Source: Gammaproteobacteria bacterium (GTDB taxonomy: Bacteria > Pseudomonadota > Gammaproteobacteria > Steroidobacterales > Steroidobacteraceae). Taken from it: 64,000 bases of DNA. Every line of letters begins with the position of its first letter. Position 1 is the stretch's first letter. Both the position numbers and the translations under genes were made by a program. Under the pieces are notes generated by a model. It was not told where the DNA came from, did no database searches, and saw only the letters and a list, made by a program, of their open reading frames with translations. The stretch spans positions 124,001 through 188,000 of the forward strand of contig CANGBB010000003.1 in NCBI GenBank assembly GCA_947452065.1, read 5' to 3'. This document shows, in pieces, positions 39,190-49,752 of this stretch.

Positions 39190-39342
39190 CTCCACCCACA
39201 AGCTTTGGCGTATGTTCTCAACCGATGAAAAGCGCGCTATGTTCGCTCTCACCGCAGCCTCAGACTGATTTTTTGAGTTGTCCCCGTTGCGCACAGGCCT
39301 AATAATTCATAACAGTCTTACTTCATACAAAGAAATCAAATC

Positions 39343-40440
39343 ATGAAAGTCTCCCTCTCCCGTGAACAACTGCTGAGTCCGCTACAAAGCGTGATCGGTG
39401 TAGTGGAACGGCGTCAGACGATGCCGATCCTCGCCAACGTACTGCTGGCAGCCAAGAACGGTCGCCTGAGCATGACGGGCACGGATCTCGAGGTGGAGCT
39501 GGTGGCCAGTTGCGAGGCCAACGTGCAGCAGGCAGGTGAAATCACGGTGGCCGGTCGCAAGCTTCTGGACATCGTGCGTACGCTGCCGGAGAAGGCGACT
39601 GTGACGCTGGCCCGCGAAGGTGAGCGCACGGTACTGCGAGCCGGGCGTAGCCGCTTCACGCTGGCGAGTTTGGCTGCAGCGGAGTTCCCGTTGATCGAGG
39701 ACATTGGTGCCAAGCAGACGCTGCGGGTGAGCCGCCAAGATGCGCGCCGCCTGATCGACAAAACCTATTTCTCGATGGCGCAGCAGGACGTGCGCTATTA
39801 CCTCAACGGTACTCTCCTGGAATGCGACGGCCAGTTGCTCCGCGCGGTGGCAACCGATGGTCATCGTCTGTCTCTCGCCGAGTGCCCCTTGCTTGAGGCG
39901 GTCAAGACCAAGCAGCAGGTCATCATGCCGCGCAAGGGTGTGATGGAATTGCAACGTCTGTTGGTTGGCGACGGTGAGCTGGAGTTGTCGATCGGGACTA
40001 ATCACGTTCGAGCCCAGATCGGCGACGTTCGCTTCACTTCGAAGCTAATCGATGGAAAATTCCCGGAATATGGAAGGGTTGTGCCCGCTCAGCCGCCCTG
40101 TGTCATGACCTCCGCCAAGGATGATTTTCGTGCGGCATTGCAGCGTATCGCGATTCTTTCCAACGAGAAGTATCGCGGCGTTCGGCTCACATTCGGCGCC
40201 AATTCACTTACGATCCAAGCACAGAACCCCGACCATGAAGAGGCCGAGGAGCAGATGGAAGTGACCTATAGCGGCGCGGCCATCGAGATCGGCTTCAACG
40301 TCAACTACCTGCTCGATGCCCTGGCAGCCATCGATGTCGACACCATGGAAATGGGTCTGACCGACGGCAACAGCAGCTGCCTAATCCGGGCACCCGGGGA
40401 TTTGAGCGCGAAGTTCGTTGTGATGCCGATGCGCCTGTGA
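39343..40440 (+). CDS. dnaN: DNA polymerase III subunit beta (sliding clamp)
   Basis: The beta clamp ring tethers polymerase III to DNA. The 365-residue protein has three similar domains and the expected segments: MKVSLSREQLLSPLQ, the ANVLLAAKNGRLSMTGTDLE region, QQDVRYYLNGTLLE, ATDGHRLSLAE (about 174-184) and the C-terminal YLLDALAAIDVDTMEMG ending in VVMPMRL, the pocket for clamp-binding motifs. Length and start agree with the family. recF begins 8 bases later. Confidence 0.97.
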   Translation: MKVSLSREQLLSPLQSVIGVVERRQTMPILANVLLAAKNGRLSMTGTDLEVELVASCEANVQQAGEITVAGRKLLDIVRTLPEKATVTLAREGERTVLRAGRSRFTLASLAAAEFPLIEDIGAKQTLRVSRQDARRLIDKTYFSMAQQDVRYYLNGTLLECDGQLLRAVATDGHRLSLAECPLLEAVKTKQQVIMPRKGVMELQRLLVGDGELELSIGTNHVRAQIGDVRFTSKLIDGKFPEYGRVVPAQPPCVMTSAKDDFRAALQRIAILSNEKYRGVRLTFGANSLTIQAQNPDHEEAEEQMEVTYSGAAIEIGFNVNYLLDALAAIDVDTMEMGLTDGNSSCLIRAPGDLSAKFVVMPMRL

Positions 40441-40447
40441 GGCGCTG

Positions 40448-41503
40448 ATGTATCTCAGCCTGATGGAGGTGGAGAATCTCCGTTGCCTCCATCAAGCCGA
40501 ACTCGAATTTCATCCAGCCAGCAACCTGATTCTCGGGCCCAACGGCGCGGGAAAGACATCGCTCCTCGAGGCTGTTTACCTTCTGGCCAGGGGCCGCTCA
40601 TTCCGTACCCGGAACACTGAGCGGCTACTCGCGGCTGGCAGTAGCCACCTCCGGGTTTTGGGTTGTCTGGCAGAGTCGCCGGCCGGAACTATTGGCGTCG
40701 GCTTTTCCCGCGACGAGGGCACAGAGGTTCGCATCGATCGCCGGACACCCGGCTCTCTGGCCGAACTGTCCCTAGCGTTTCCCGCCCTGATCCTAGATCC
40801 CGGTATTCACCGCCTAGTGGAGGAGGGCCCCAGCCTCCGGCGCAAGTGGCTCGACTGGGGTGTGTTCCACGTGGAACAAGGTTTCGTGGAACTGTGGTCA
40901 GCCTTCTCGCTGACGCTGAAGCAGCGCAACGCGGCCTTGAAGATTGGGCATGATCCTTCGCCATGGGACGTTGAGCTGGCCCGATTGGGCGAGCAGCTCA
41001 GCGTTGCCCGGCGTCAGGCGCTGGGCCAGCTTGAGCCGCACTGGAGACGGGCGATTGATGCTTTGTTGGGCATTCAGGTCGATTTGGTCTATTTCCAAGG
41101 CTGGAGTCAGGAGCGGAGCCTAGCCGAGAGCCTTCAGCATCATCGCGCGGCGGATCTGGAGCGTGGCACCACCGGACTGGGGCCGCACCGTTTCGATGTG
41201 CAGCTGACCGTTGATCGCAAGTCGGCCCGCGACTTTCTATCCCGAGGTCAGCAGAAGCTGCTCGGTGCTGCCATGACCTTGAGCATGGCGGGCCTGGTGA
41301 CCGAATGGACGGGCAGGTCGCCGACGCTGCTGGTGGATGATCCGGCGGCCGAGCTAGATGCCGAAAAGACTGGCAGGTTGCTCGCGGAAGTGCGGCGATT
41401 GCAGGGGCAGTTGATCTTCACCAGCCTGGATTTGGCAAACGCTTCCAGCGTTCAGCCGGAACGTTTGTTCCACGTGGAACAGGGTCGCGTTCGGCGCGTT
41501 TGA
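40448..41503 (+). CDS. recF: DNA replication and repair protein RecF
   Basis: RecF loads RecA at single-strand gaps with RecO and RecR. The 351-residue SMC-like ATPase has Walker A GPNGAGKTSLLEAVY (about 33-47), a coiled middle, the signature LSRGQQKLLGAAM (about 261) and Walker B TLLVDDPAAELDAEK (about 296). Two palindromic parS sites are embedded in the coding sequence, one mid-gene and one close to the end; they encode FHVEQG both times. The gene lies between dnaN and gyrB as usual. Confidence 0.95.
   Translation: MYLSLMEVENLRCLHQAELEFHPASNLILGPNGAGKTSLLEAVYLLARGRSFRTRNTERLLAAGSSHLRVLGCLAESPAGTIGVGFSRDEGTEVRIDRRTPGSLAELSLAFPALILDPGIHRLVEEGPSLRRKWLDWGVFHVEQGFVELWSAFSLTLKQRNAALKIGHDPSPWDVELARLGEQLSVARRQALGQLEPHWRRAIDALLGIQVDLVYFQGWSQERSLAESLQHHRAADLERGTTGLGPHRFDVQLTVDRKSARDFLSRGQQKLLGAAMTLSMAGLVTEWTGRSPTLLVDDPAAELDAEKTGRLLAEVRRLQGQLIFTSLDLANASSVQPERLFHVEQGRVRRV
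40863..40878. promoter_or_regulatory. parS: parS centromere site 1 (ParB-binding)
   Basis: TGTTCCACGTGGAACA is a perfect 16-base palindrome and matches the chromosomal parS form known from Pseudomonas (TGTTCCACGTGGAAC followed by A or C). Its location near oriC is where parS clusters occur. It lies within recF and encodes part of VFHVEQG. Confidence 0.9.
41466..41481. promoter_or_regulatory. parS: parS centromere site 2 (ParB-binding)
   Basis: A second identical perfect palindrome, TGTTCCACGTGGAACA, 603 bases after the first and at the 3' end of recF. It ends 27 bases before the TATACT that may serve gyrB. Confidence 0.9.
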
Positions 41504-43957
<2,454 letters not shown>

Positions 43958-43987
43958 GCGAGTGTCAGGATTGGAGCGCGGCGAGCC

Positions 43988-45145
43988 TCAGGATCGCTTG
44001 CTCAGCCCGCGCCGTGTCAGGAATGGATCCAGCCTGACCAGCAGCAGGTAAGCCCACAGCGAGCGCAGCCCGTACCACCAGCGCCTTCCTTGCCGCCAAG
44101 TGGTGCGATCGATTTCCCGGCAACGCGCGAGATCCGCATCAAATGTCTGGCGAACCTGTGCAGCCAGCGCGCGCGATTCAATTCGTACCAGCAGCTCATA
44201 ATTGATGCGCAGGCTACGGATGTCCAAATTCGCAGATCCGACGTAGACGATATCGTCGATCACGATCAGCTTCGCATGCACGAGCTGGGACTGATATTCA
44301 TACAACTTCACGCCGCCGCGGAGCCAGAACGGATAGAGCCGCTCCGCAGCCCATTGCACCAGCCGTACATCGGAGTGGGCGCCAACGATCAGGCGTGCGC
44401 TGCCGCGTCGAGCCACACGCCGCATGGCACGACGTATACGGCCGGTCGGCAACAGATAGGCCGCATAGGCGGTCAAGTCTGTGGCGGCGGAGAGGTCGCG
44501 GCGCAAAACACTTTGCAATCTGCCGCTGCCGGTACCGGCCCCGCTGACCAGTAATCGAGCGGTGGGCCCTTCCTCTCGCGCAAGACTCTTTCTTCGCCTT
44601 TTCCGAAAACCGCCCGCGAAGCGCGCCACCGCCATGGGGGCAAAATCGGCCAGCGCGAACATCTCGTCGAGACTGGCATCCAAAGCGCTGACAATCGTGC
44701 CGCGCAGTTCGACGGCGAAATCACGCCAGCCTGATTCGACACCGTCGCCGTCGTATTCATCAGCGATGTTGAGCCCACCGACGACGGCCATCTCTCCGTC
44801 GATCGTGAGCAGCTTGCGATGGTCGCGAAAGCTTCCCCGCAGCCACTTGTTCGGATTGAAGTGCACTACACGAGCGCCGGCAGCGCGCAGTGAATTGAAG
44901 TAGCTGTCGCCGAGGCTCTCGCACCCAAACGCGTCGAGAAGCAGTTCAACACGCACACCGCGCGCAGCAGCGGCATGGAGCGATTGCAGGAAACGGTCCG
45001 CGACGATACCGCTCTTCCAGATATAGGTCTCAATGCGCACTACGAGTCTGGCTGACTCAATGCCAGCCAACATGCAGCCATAGACGTCGCGACCGCCTAC
45101 CAGCAGTCGCGTTGCCAGAGGAGGGGTTGCAGCACCGTCGTTCAG
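43988..45145 (-). CDS. Cardiolipin synthase-like phospholipase D protein, probable CTG start
   Basis: A phosphatidyltransferase with two HKD motifs: HRKLLTIDGEMAVVGGLN and HAKLIVIDDIVYVGSANLD, the arrangement of ClsB-type cardiolipin synthases. The ATG at 45073 would begin within the first strand-helix unit of the PLD fold. The same frame continues upstream with LATRLLVGGRDVYGCMLAG, which matches the family N terminus, but has no ATG, GTG or TTG; CTG at 45145 overlaps the stop of the preceding transporter gene as CTGA. With it the protein has 385 residues. It is convergent with gyrB. Confidence 0.82.
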   Translation of the reverse strand: MNDGAATPPLATRLLVGGRDVYGCMLAGIESARLVVRIETYIWKSGIVADRFLQSLHAAAARGVRVELLLDAFGCESLGDSYFNSLRAAGARVVHFNPNKWLRGSFRDHRKLLTIDGEMAVVGGLNIADEYDGDGVESGWRDFAVELRGTIVSALDASLDEMFALADFAPMAVARFAGGFRKRRRKSLAREEGPTARLLVSGAGTGSGRLQSVLRRDLSAATDLTAYAAYLLPTGRIRRAMRRVARRGSARLIVGAHSDVRLVQWAAERLYPFWLRGGVKLYEYQSQLVHAKLIVIDDIVYVGSANLDIRSLRINYELLVRIESRALAAQVRQTFDADLARCREIDRTTWRQGRRWWYGLRSLWAYLLLVRLDPFLTRRGLSKRS

Positions 45146-46572
45146 GGAACCCCAACCGGTGCGTGGTAGGTGAAGGTGCGCCCCAGTGCCCAGAGCAGGA
45201 ACAACGCCAGCGGCATGTTCACGAGAAACTGGACGAAGGTATAGCCGATGAGATCACGCGCCCGCAGACCCAGTATGCCCAGCACTGGCAGCATCCAGAA
45301 CGGATTGATCAGGTTGGCCAGCGTTTCACCAGCGTTGTAGATCTGGACCACCCAGCCCAAGTGGTAGTGCAGATCGTTGGCTGCCTGCATCACGTAGGGC
45401 GCTTCGATCAACCACTTGCCACCGGCTGAGGGCACGAACAGTCCGAGTACAGCCGAGTAGCTTCCGACCACAACAGCAAAGCTGTCTGTGCTGGCGAAGC
45501 GGCTGATCAGCTGGCTGAGCTGGTGAGTGAGCGTCAATCCGTCTGCATTAGCGGCGTTGCTGAGTATCGCGCCGATGGCGCCGTACAGCGGAAACTGCAC
45601 CAGCACACCTGCGATGTGCGGCACGCTGCGGCTGACCGAGTCGAGGAAGGCGCGCGGGCGCCACTGCAGCAATAGTCCCAGCAGCAGGAAGATCAGGTTG
45701 TAGGTGTTGAGAGCGGAGATGGCCAGGACGGGGCCCTTGGCGACGAACTCGTGCCAAACCCATGCGCCGCCGAGTGCGACCAGCAGAAGGCTGGGCAGTG
45801 GGCTGTATTCCAGCCACTCACCGGGCCGTGAGCGTTGCGAAGGAGTCGGTGCCTGCGGTGTCAGGTCCACACCGAGGCGCGCAGCCGGCATCGCTACGGA
45901 TTCGTCGGGCGCGGTCTTCCACGAGATAAAGGTGGTGACCGCGCTGAGTATCACCATCATGGTGAGCGACTGCCAGGTGAAGATCGTCTCGCTGAATGGG
46001 ATGACACCGGTGATCTTTAACAGGGCGGGAGGCATGCTGGCTGGATTGGCCTGCAACTGCGCGGCGGAAGATGAAAGGCCCAGCGCCCAGACCGAACCGA
46101 TACCCATGCAGGTTGCGGCACCGGCTGCTCGATAGTCCATGGGAAGATCCGTGCGCCGCGCCAGCGCGCGCGTCAGCAGACTGCTGAAGATCAGGCTCAG
46201 GCCCCAGTGGATCAACGAGAGCACGATGCTGAGGAAGGCAATCATGGCGACCGCGCCGCGGCCGGTGCGCGGGAGCCGTGCCAGCCACGCGATGAGTCGC
46301 GCCACAGGCGGGGAGTCCGCGGTGACATAGCCGCCGATGACCAGCATGCTCATCTGCATTGTGAACGGGATCAGGTTCCAGAAGCCGGTGCCGAACTGTG
46401 CAACGACGTTGGCGGCTGGCGCACCATTGGCCAATGCAGCAAGCGTGACGATGGCCACTACCGTGACCGTGAATGCGAAGGCGTCTGGGAACCAGCGCTC
46501 AGCCCATGCGCAGGTGTGTTGTGCCACCACCGAGAGTAATGACGAGGATGATCCGGTACCTGACTTGTTCAT
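45142..46572 (-). CDS. Short-chain fatty acid transporter, AtoE family
   Basis: A 476-residue membrane protein with about eleven hydrophobic segments, resembling AtoE, the short-chain fatty acid permease. Typical stretches are CAWAERWFPDAFAFTV, TMQMSMLVIGGYVTA, RAAGAATCMGIGSVWALGLS, QFPLYGAIGAIL and VPSAGGKWLIEAPYVMQAA. AtoE members are thought to carry acetoacetate or butyrate; no ato catabolic genes are adjacent here, so the substrate is uncertain. The gene probably forms a unit with the downstream phospholipase D gene through the CTGA overlap. Confidence 0.88.
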   Translation of the reverse strand: MNKSGTGSSSSLLSVVAQHTCAWAERWFPDAFAFTVTVVAIVTLAALANGAPAANVVAQFGTGFWNLIPFTMQMSMLVIGGYVTADSPPVARLIAWLARLPRTGRGAVAMIAFLSIVLSLIHWGLSLIFSSLLTRALARRTDLPMDYRAAGAATCMGIGSVWALGLSSSAAQLQANPASMPPALLKITGVIPFSETIFTWQSLTMMVILSAVTTFISWKTAPDESVAMPAARLGVDLTPQAPTPSQRSRPGEWLEYSPLPSLLLVALGGAWVWHEFVAKGPVLAISALNTYNLIFLLLGLLLQWRPRAFLDSVSRSVPHIAGVLVQFPLYGAIGAILSNAANADGLTLTHQLSQLISRFASTDSFAVVVGSYSAVLGLFVPSAGGKWLIEAPYVMQAANDLHYHLGWVVQIYNAGETLANLINPFWMLPVLGILGLRARDLIGYTFVQFLVNMPLALFLLWALGRTFTYHAPVGVP

Positions 46573-46630
46573 GTCCGATGCCCCATGCTGATTATTGTTC
46601 GTCTTGCCGCAATATTACCGCGGTGATGGT

Positions 46631-47503
46631 TCAGCGTCCGCTCAACAACAGTACGACGCCGGCCAGAATCACACCAGCCGCCATCCACTCGTCGCCGCTG
46701 ACGATTTCGCCGCCGAGAGTCGTACCCAGCAACATACCGATGAGTGGATTGATGAAGGCATAGCTCGACGCCATTGCAGCGGAGCTGTGGTCGAGCAGAT
46801 ACATGTAAGCGTTGAACGCCAGCAGTGAGCCGCAGATGACCAGATACAGCCACGAGCCCCAGACCAGCGGCTCCAGTGGCCACTGCGGATGTTCACCCAC
46901 GGCCAGGGAAATGAGCAGCAGGAAAATTCCGCCTACCAGCATCTCGCTGCCGTATCCCATGGCACCAGGCGCGAGCGGGTAGCTGCGCTGGCTCAGCACA
47001 CTGCCCAGCGCCCAGCTGCACACGGCAAGGCTGATAGCGGCCAGCCCGGTCGGTGAGGCATGAAAAGCAGCGCCGCGTGTCAGCAGCAACACGCCAATAA
47101 ACCCGACCGCCATGCCGGCGAGTTCCAGCCGACCGGGACGGATTCCTACGAAGAGGTTGAACAAGGAGACCAGAGCTGGAATCACGGCCACAAAGGCGAC
47201 GACGAGACCGGAGGGCAGGGTCTGTTCGGCCACAGCGGTGCCCCCCATGCCGGTGACCAGCAGGAGCGAACCCACGATGGCGGCATGGCCCCATTGGCGC
47301 CAGGTCGGCCAAGGAGCGCCACGCCAACGCATCCACGCCAGCACCAGACCACCGGCGACAACGAAACGGCTGCCCATCTGGAAGAACGGTGGCAGACCGC
47401 GGAGCGCAAAGCGGATGGCGAGGTAGGTGGAGCCCCAGATCACCCAGGTCGCTGCCAGACAGAGCAGAACCATGGGTGACAAGCGCGCTCTGAGGTTTGA
47501 CAT
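46631..47503 (-). CDS. EamA/DMT family transporter (YedA/RhaT-like exporter)
   Basis: A 290-residue protein with ten hydrophobic helices and two EamA repeats, starting with LCLAATWVIWGSTYLAIRFA, a typical YedA-like N terminus, and ending SYAFINPLIGMLLGTTLGGE with the second repeat. Likely an exporter of amino acids or small metabolites. It is unlike the EamA gene near 18.3-19.2 kb in detail, so the two are not recent duplicates. It lies 58 bases before the AtoE-type gene and diverges from an MFS gene. Confidence 0.88.
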   Translation of the reverse strand: MSNLRARLSPMVLLCLAATWVIWGSTYLAIRFALRGLPPFFQMGSRFVVAGGLVLAWMRWRGAPWPTWRQWGHAAIVGSLLLVTGMGGTAVAEQTLPSGLVVAFVAVIPALVSLFNLFVGIRPGRLELAGMAVGFIGVLLLTRGAAFHASPTGLAAISLAVCSWALGSVLSQRSYPLAPGAMGYGSEMLVGGIFLLLISLAVGEHPQWPLEPLVWGSWLYLVICGSLLAFNAYMYLLDHSSAAMASSYAFINPLIGMLLGTTLGGEIVSGDEWMAAGVILAGVVLLLSGR

Positions 47504-47564
47504 TCCGGAACCTGCAGCAGGATTCGCAAGCTAGACTAGCCTATAACGATCAGGAGGGGGACGC

Positions 47565-48764
47565 ATGAACGATGCGCGTTGGCGAGTATTGATTGCAGGT
47601 TTCCTGTGCTATGCGTTCGATGCCATGGATTTCATGGTGTTGGCGCTGTCGCTGTCGGCGATCTCAAAAGAGTGGCAGTTAACAGCCTCGCAGGCGGGAC
47701 TGCTGGGTACGGCAGGACTGCTCGGGGTCGGACTGAGCAGCGTCGTCGTGGGTTGGTACGCCGATAACTACGGACGTCGCCGCGCGCTGGCCATATGCGT
47801 TGCGTTGTTCGCTTTCTTCACCTCCGCCGGTGCATGGGCACAGGATTGGTTGCAGCTGCTGACGCTGCGTTTCTTGGCCGGCATCGGACTGGGTGGAACC
47901 TGGGGTGTCGTGGCCGCCTACGTGCACGAAGCCTGGCCGGCCAAGCATCGCGGTCGCGCCATTGCATGGGTGATGAGCAGCTGGCCCATTGGCTATATCG
48001 TTGCCGCATTGATCGCGCGCGTCGTACTGCCGGAGTTTGGCTGGCGGCGACTGTTCCTGTTGGGTGGCGGCGCTGTGCTGGGCGCTCTCTATGTCGCTCT
48101 GTTCGTGCCTGAGTCTGCGGAATGGCTGCAAAAGCGCCGCGAGCGCGCGGCGCAACCGACTGCCGACGGCCACGGTGCGGCGGGCGGGCACAGCCGCATC
48201 CGCGAGATTTTTGCGCCGGAGTATCGGCGCAACACCATCCTTGGCACGCTCGCAGCGGCTTGTGCCGTCAGCGGTTACTGGGGTGCGAGCAGTTGGCTGC
48301 CAACCTATCTGCAGCGTGAGCGTGGTCTCGCCGTTACTGACATGGCCGATTTCATCATCGTTCTGAACATCGGCATGTTCATCGGCTATCAGGCTTTCGG
48401 CTGGATTGCGGACCAGTGGGGTCGGCGCCGCGCGCTGCTGCTGTGCTTCTTTGGTGCGACGCTTCTACTGCCGCTGTATGTGTCGATTGGATCTTTGTCG
48501 CTGCAATACGCCTGCGGTCCCGTGCTGGGCTTCTTCTTTGCCTACACCGCACCGTTTGGCGCCTATTTTCCACGCCTGTATCCGACGCATATCCGCTCTC
48601 TGGGGGCCGGCTTCTGCTTCGACGTGGGTCGTGGCATATCGGCCTTCGCGCCCTTTGCGTTCGGTTCGCTGGCCACATCCATTGGCCTGGGAGCCAGCGT
48701 GGGCTGGTGTGCGGTGGCTTTCGGGCTGGCATTCCTAGTGATGCTGCGGCTGCCCGATGTGTGA
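47565..48764 (+). CDS. MFS transporter, aromatic acid/sialate symporter-like
   Basis: A 399-residue major facilitator protein with 12 predicted helices. Motif A appears twice, as GWYADNYGRRRAL (about 64-76) and GWIADQWGRRRALLL (about 273-287); the first helix reads DAMDFMVLALSL, with the aspartates seen in metabolite:H+ symporters, and RFLAGIGLGGTWG follows. Shorter than most family members because the central loop is compact. Substrate cannot be assigned. AGGAGGGGG lies just before the ATG, a strong ribosome-binding site. Confidence 0.88.
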   Translation: MNDARWRVLIAGFLCYAFDAMDFMVLALSLSAISKEWQLTASQAGLLGTAGLLGVGLSSVVVGWYADNYGRRRALAICVALFAFFTSAGAWAQDWLQLLTLRFLAGIGLGGTWGVVAAYVHEAWPAKHRGRAIAWVMSSWPIGYIVAALIARVVLPEFGWRRLFLLGGGAVLGALYVALFVPESAEWLQKRRERAAQPTADGHGAAGGHSRIREIFAPEYRRNTILGTLAAACAVSGYWGASSWLPTYLQRERGLAVTDMADFIIVLNIGMFIGYQAFGWIADQWGRRRALLLCFFGATLLLPLYVSIGSLSLQYACGPVLGFFFAYTAPFGAYFPRLYPTHIRSLGAGFCFDVGRGISAFAPFAFGSLATSIGLGASVGWCAVAFGLAFLVMLRLPDV

Positions 48765-48773
48765 ACGGGGTCT

Positions 48774-48847
48774 CGGTACCGGCCGTCGTGTAGAGTACGA
48801 GGGCGGCTGAGAGCCGCTAAAGAATTCAAGGGCGACGGCCGATACCG
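48774..48847 (+). promoter_or_regulatory. Inverted-repeat leader of the HDOD gene with sigma-28-like motif
   Basis: Two 15-base arms, CGGTACCGGCCGTCG (48774-48788) and CGACGGCCGATACCG (48833-48847), pair at 14 of 15 positions around a 44-base loop that contains a second perfect stem GCGGCT-GAG-AGCCGC (48803-48817). The right arm also holds GCCGATAC, with TAAAGAAT 12 bases before, close to the FliA consensus TAAAGTTT-N11-GCCGATAA. The motif ends only 10 bases before the ATG, so an RNA structure and a promoter are competing readings. Confidence 0.5.
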
Positions 48848-48855
48848 GGCAAACG

Positions 48856-49740
48856 ATGAGTCAATTACCCATGGGTCGCCTCCCCGGAACACTGGGTCCG
48901 GAGGCCACCGAGTTCATTGAGCGTTTGCAGCTCGATCTGGCGCGGCTCGAGCTCGAGTTGCCTGGTGTCCCGGAAGTTGCTCTGTCATTGCAGCAGCTGC
49001 TGGCCGATGAGGCTGTCAGCATGGATCGCGTGCTGCGCGTGGTCAGCACAGAACCCCTCCTCGCCGCTCGCATCATCCGCCTTGCCAGTTCCGCCGCGTT
49101 GAATCCCCGTGGCATCCCGGTCACGGATCTGCGCAATGCCGTGATCCGTCTGGGCTTCAACGCGCTTCGCGCTGCGGCCGCCGGCTTCGCGATCACTCAG
49201 GTGCAGTTGGCGCAGCGTTACAAGGACGTGATGCCACAGCTCACTCAGCTGAAGGACCAGAGCGTATCGATGGCCGCCGCCGCCTGTGTGGTGGCGCGTC
49301 ACAGCCAGCGTGTCAGTCCTGATACGGCACTGCTGGCTGGCCTGATGACGGCGGTGGGCAAGATCTGCTTGGTGGCGCGCAGTGCGAACTCGTCGTACAT
49401 GCAAACCCATCCGGAAGTCTTTCAAGAAGTGGTGCGCGACTGGCATGCGGAAGTGGCCCGCGAGTTGCTGACCCGATGGGGCGTATCAGAGGACATCATC
49501 GAAGCCATGCATGGCTATCAGACCCATCGTGCTGCGAAGCGCGGTCTGTTCATGCTGATGGATGTACTCGCTGTGGCCGATGTCCTCACTGCTCCGGAAA
49601 TGACCACAGAGATGCGCATGGAATTGCTGGAGTCGCAGCTAACGGCGCAGCGCATCGGCCTGCAACCGCAGGACTGCGTCATGCTATTAGAAGATTCGCA
49701 GGCCGAGCTCGACTCACTGCGCAGCGCACTGGCGCCCTGA
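48856..49740 (+). CDS. HDOD domain protein
   Basis: A 294-residue protein whose residues about 30-230 form an HDOD domain (LPGVPEVALSLQQLLADEAV, VLRVVSTEPLLAARIIRLAS, RLGFNALRAAAAGFA, TALLAGLMTAVGKICLVA), an inactive relative of HD phosphohydrolases often tied to signalling or stress responses. The HD metal residues are not conserved. The C terminus is helical, with no output domain. There is no clear Shine-Dalgarno before the ATG (48856); ATG at 48871 is an alternative. An inverted repeat precedes it. Its target is unknown. Confidence 0.88.
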   Translation: MSQLPMGRLPGTLGPEATEFIERLQLDLARLELELPGVPEVALSLQQLLADEAVSMDRVLRVVSTEPLLAARIIRLASSAALNPRGIPVTDLRNAVIRLGFNALRAAAAGFAITQVQLAQRYKDVMPQLTQLKDQSVSMAAAACVVARHSQRVSPDTALLAGLMTAVGKICLVARSANSSYMQTHPEVFQEVVRDWHAEVARELLTRWGVSEDIIEAMHGYQTHRAAKRGLFMLMDVLAVADVLTAPEMTTEMRMELLESQLTAQRIGLQPQDCVMLLEDSQAELDSLRSALAP

Positions 49741-49752
49741 AGCCGGCGCGCG

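Larger units (their letters stand above)
39147..39342. other. Candidate oriC region between dnaA and dnaN
   Basis: This 196-base gap contains a perfect DnaA box TTATCCACA (39181-39189), a one-mismatch box on the minus strand (TGTGGATGA, 39158-39166) and a weaker CCACCCACA next to the first. Downstream are A/T-rich runs (GATTTTTTGAG, and TAATAATTCATAAC through the dnaN start) that could unwind. Gap position and content match origins found between dnaA and dnaN in related bacteria, but only two good boxes are visible, so the full origin may be larger. A weak promoter for dnaN (TTGTCC, 16 bases, TAATAA) lies in the same stretch. Confidence 0.6.

Noticed and set aside
48841-48860. GGGCAAAC before the HDOD gene as part of a c-di-GMP riboswitch
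   Set aside because: Only this short match exists; the two-helix GEMM-I layout and its conserved GNRA loop and receptor are missing, and the match lies at the start codon.
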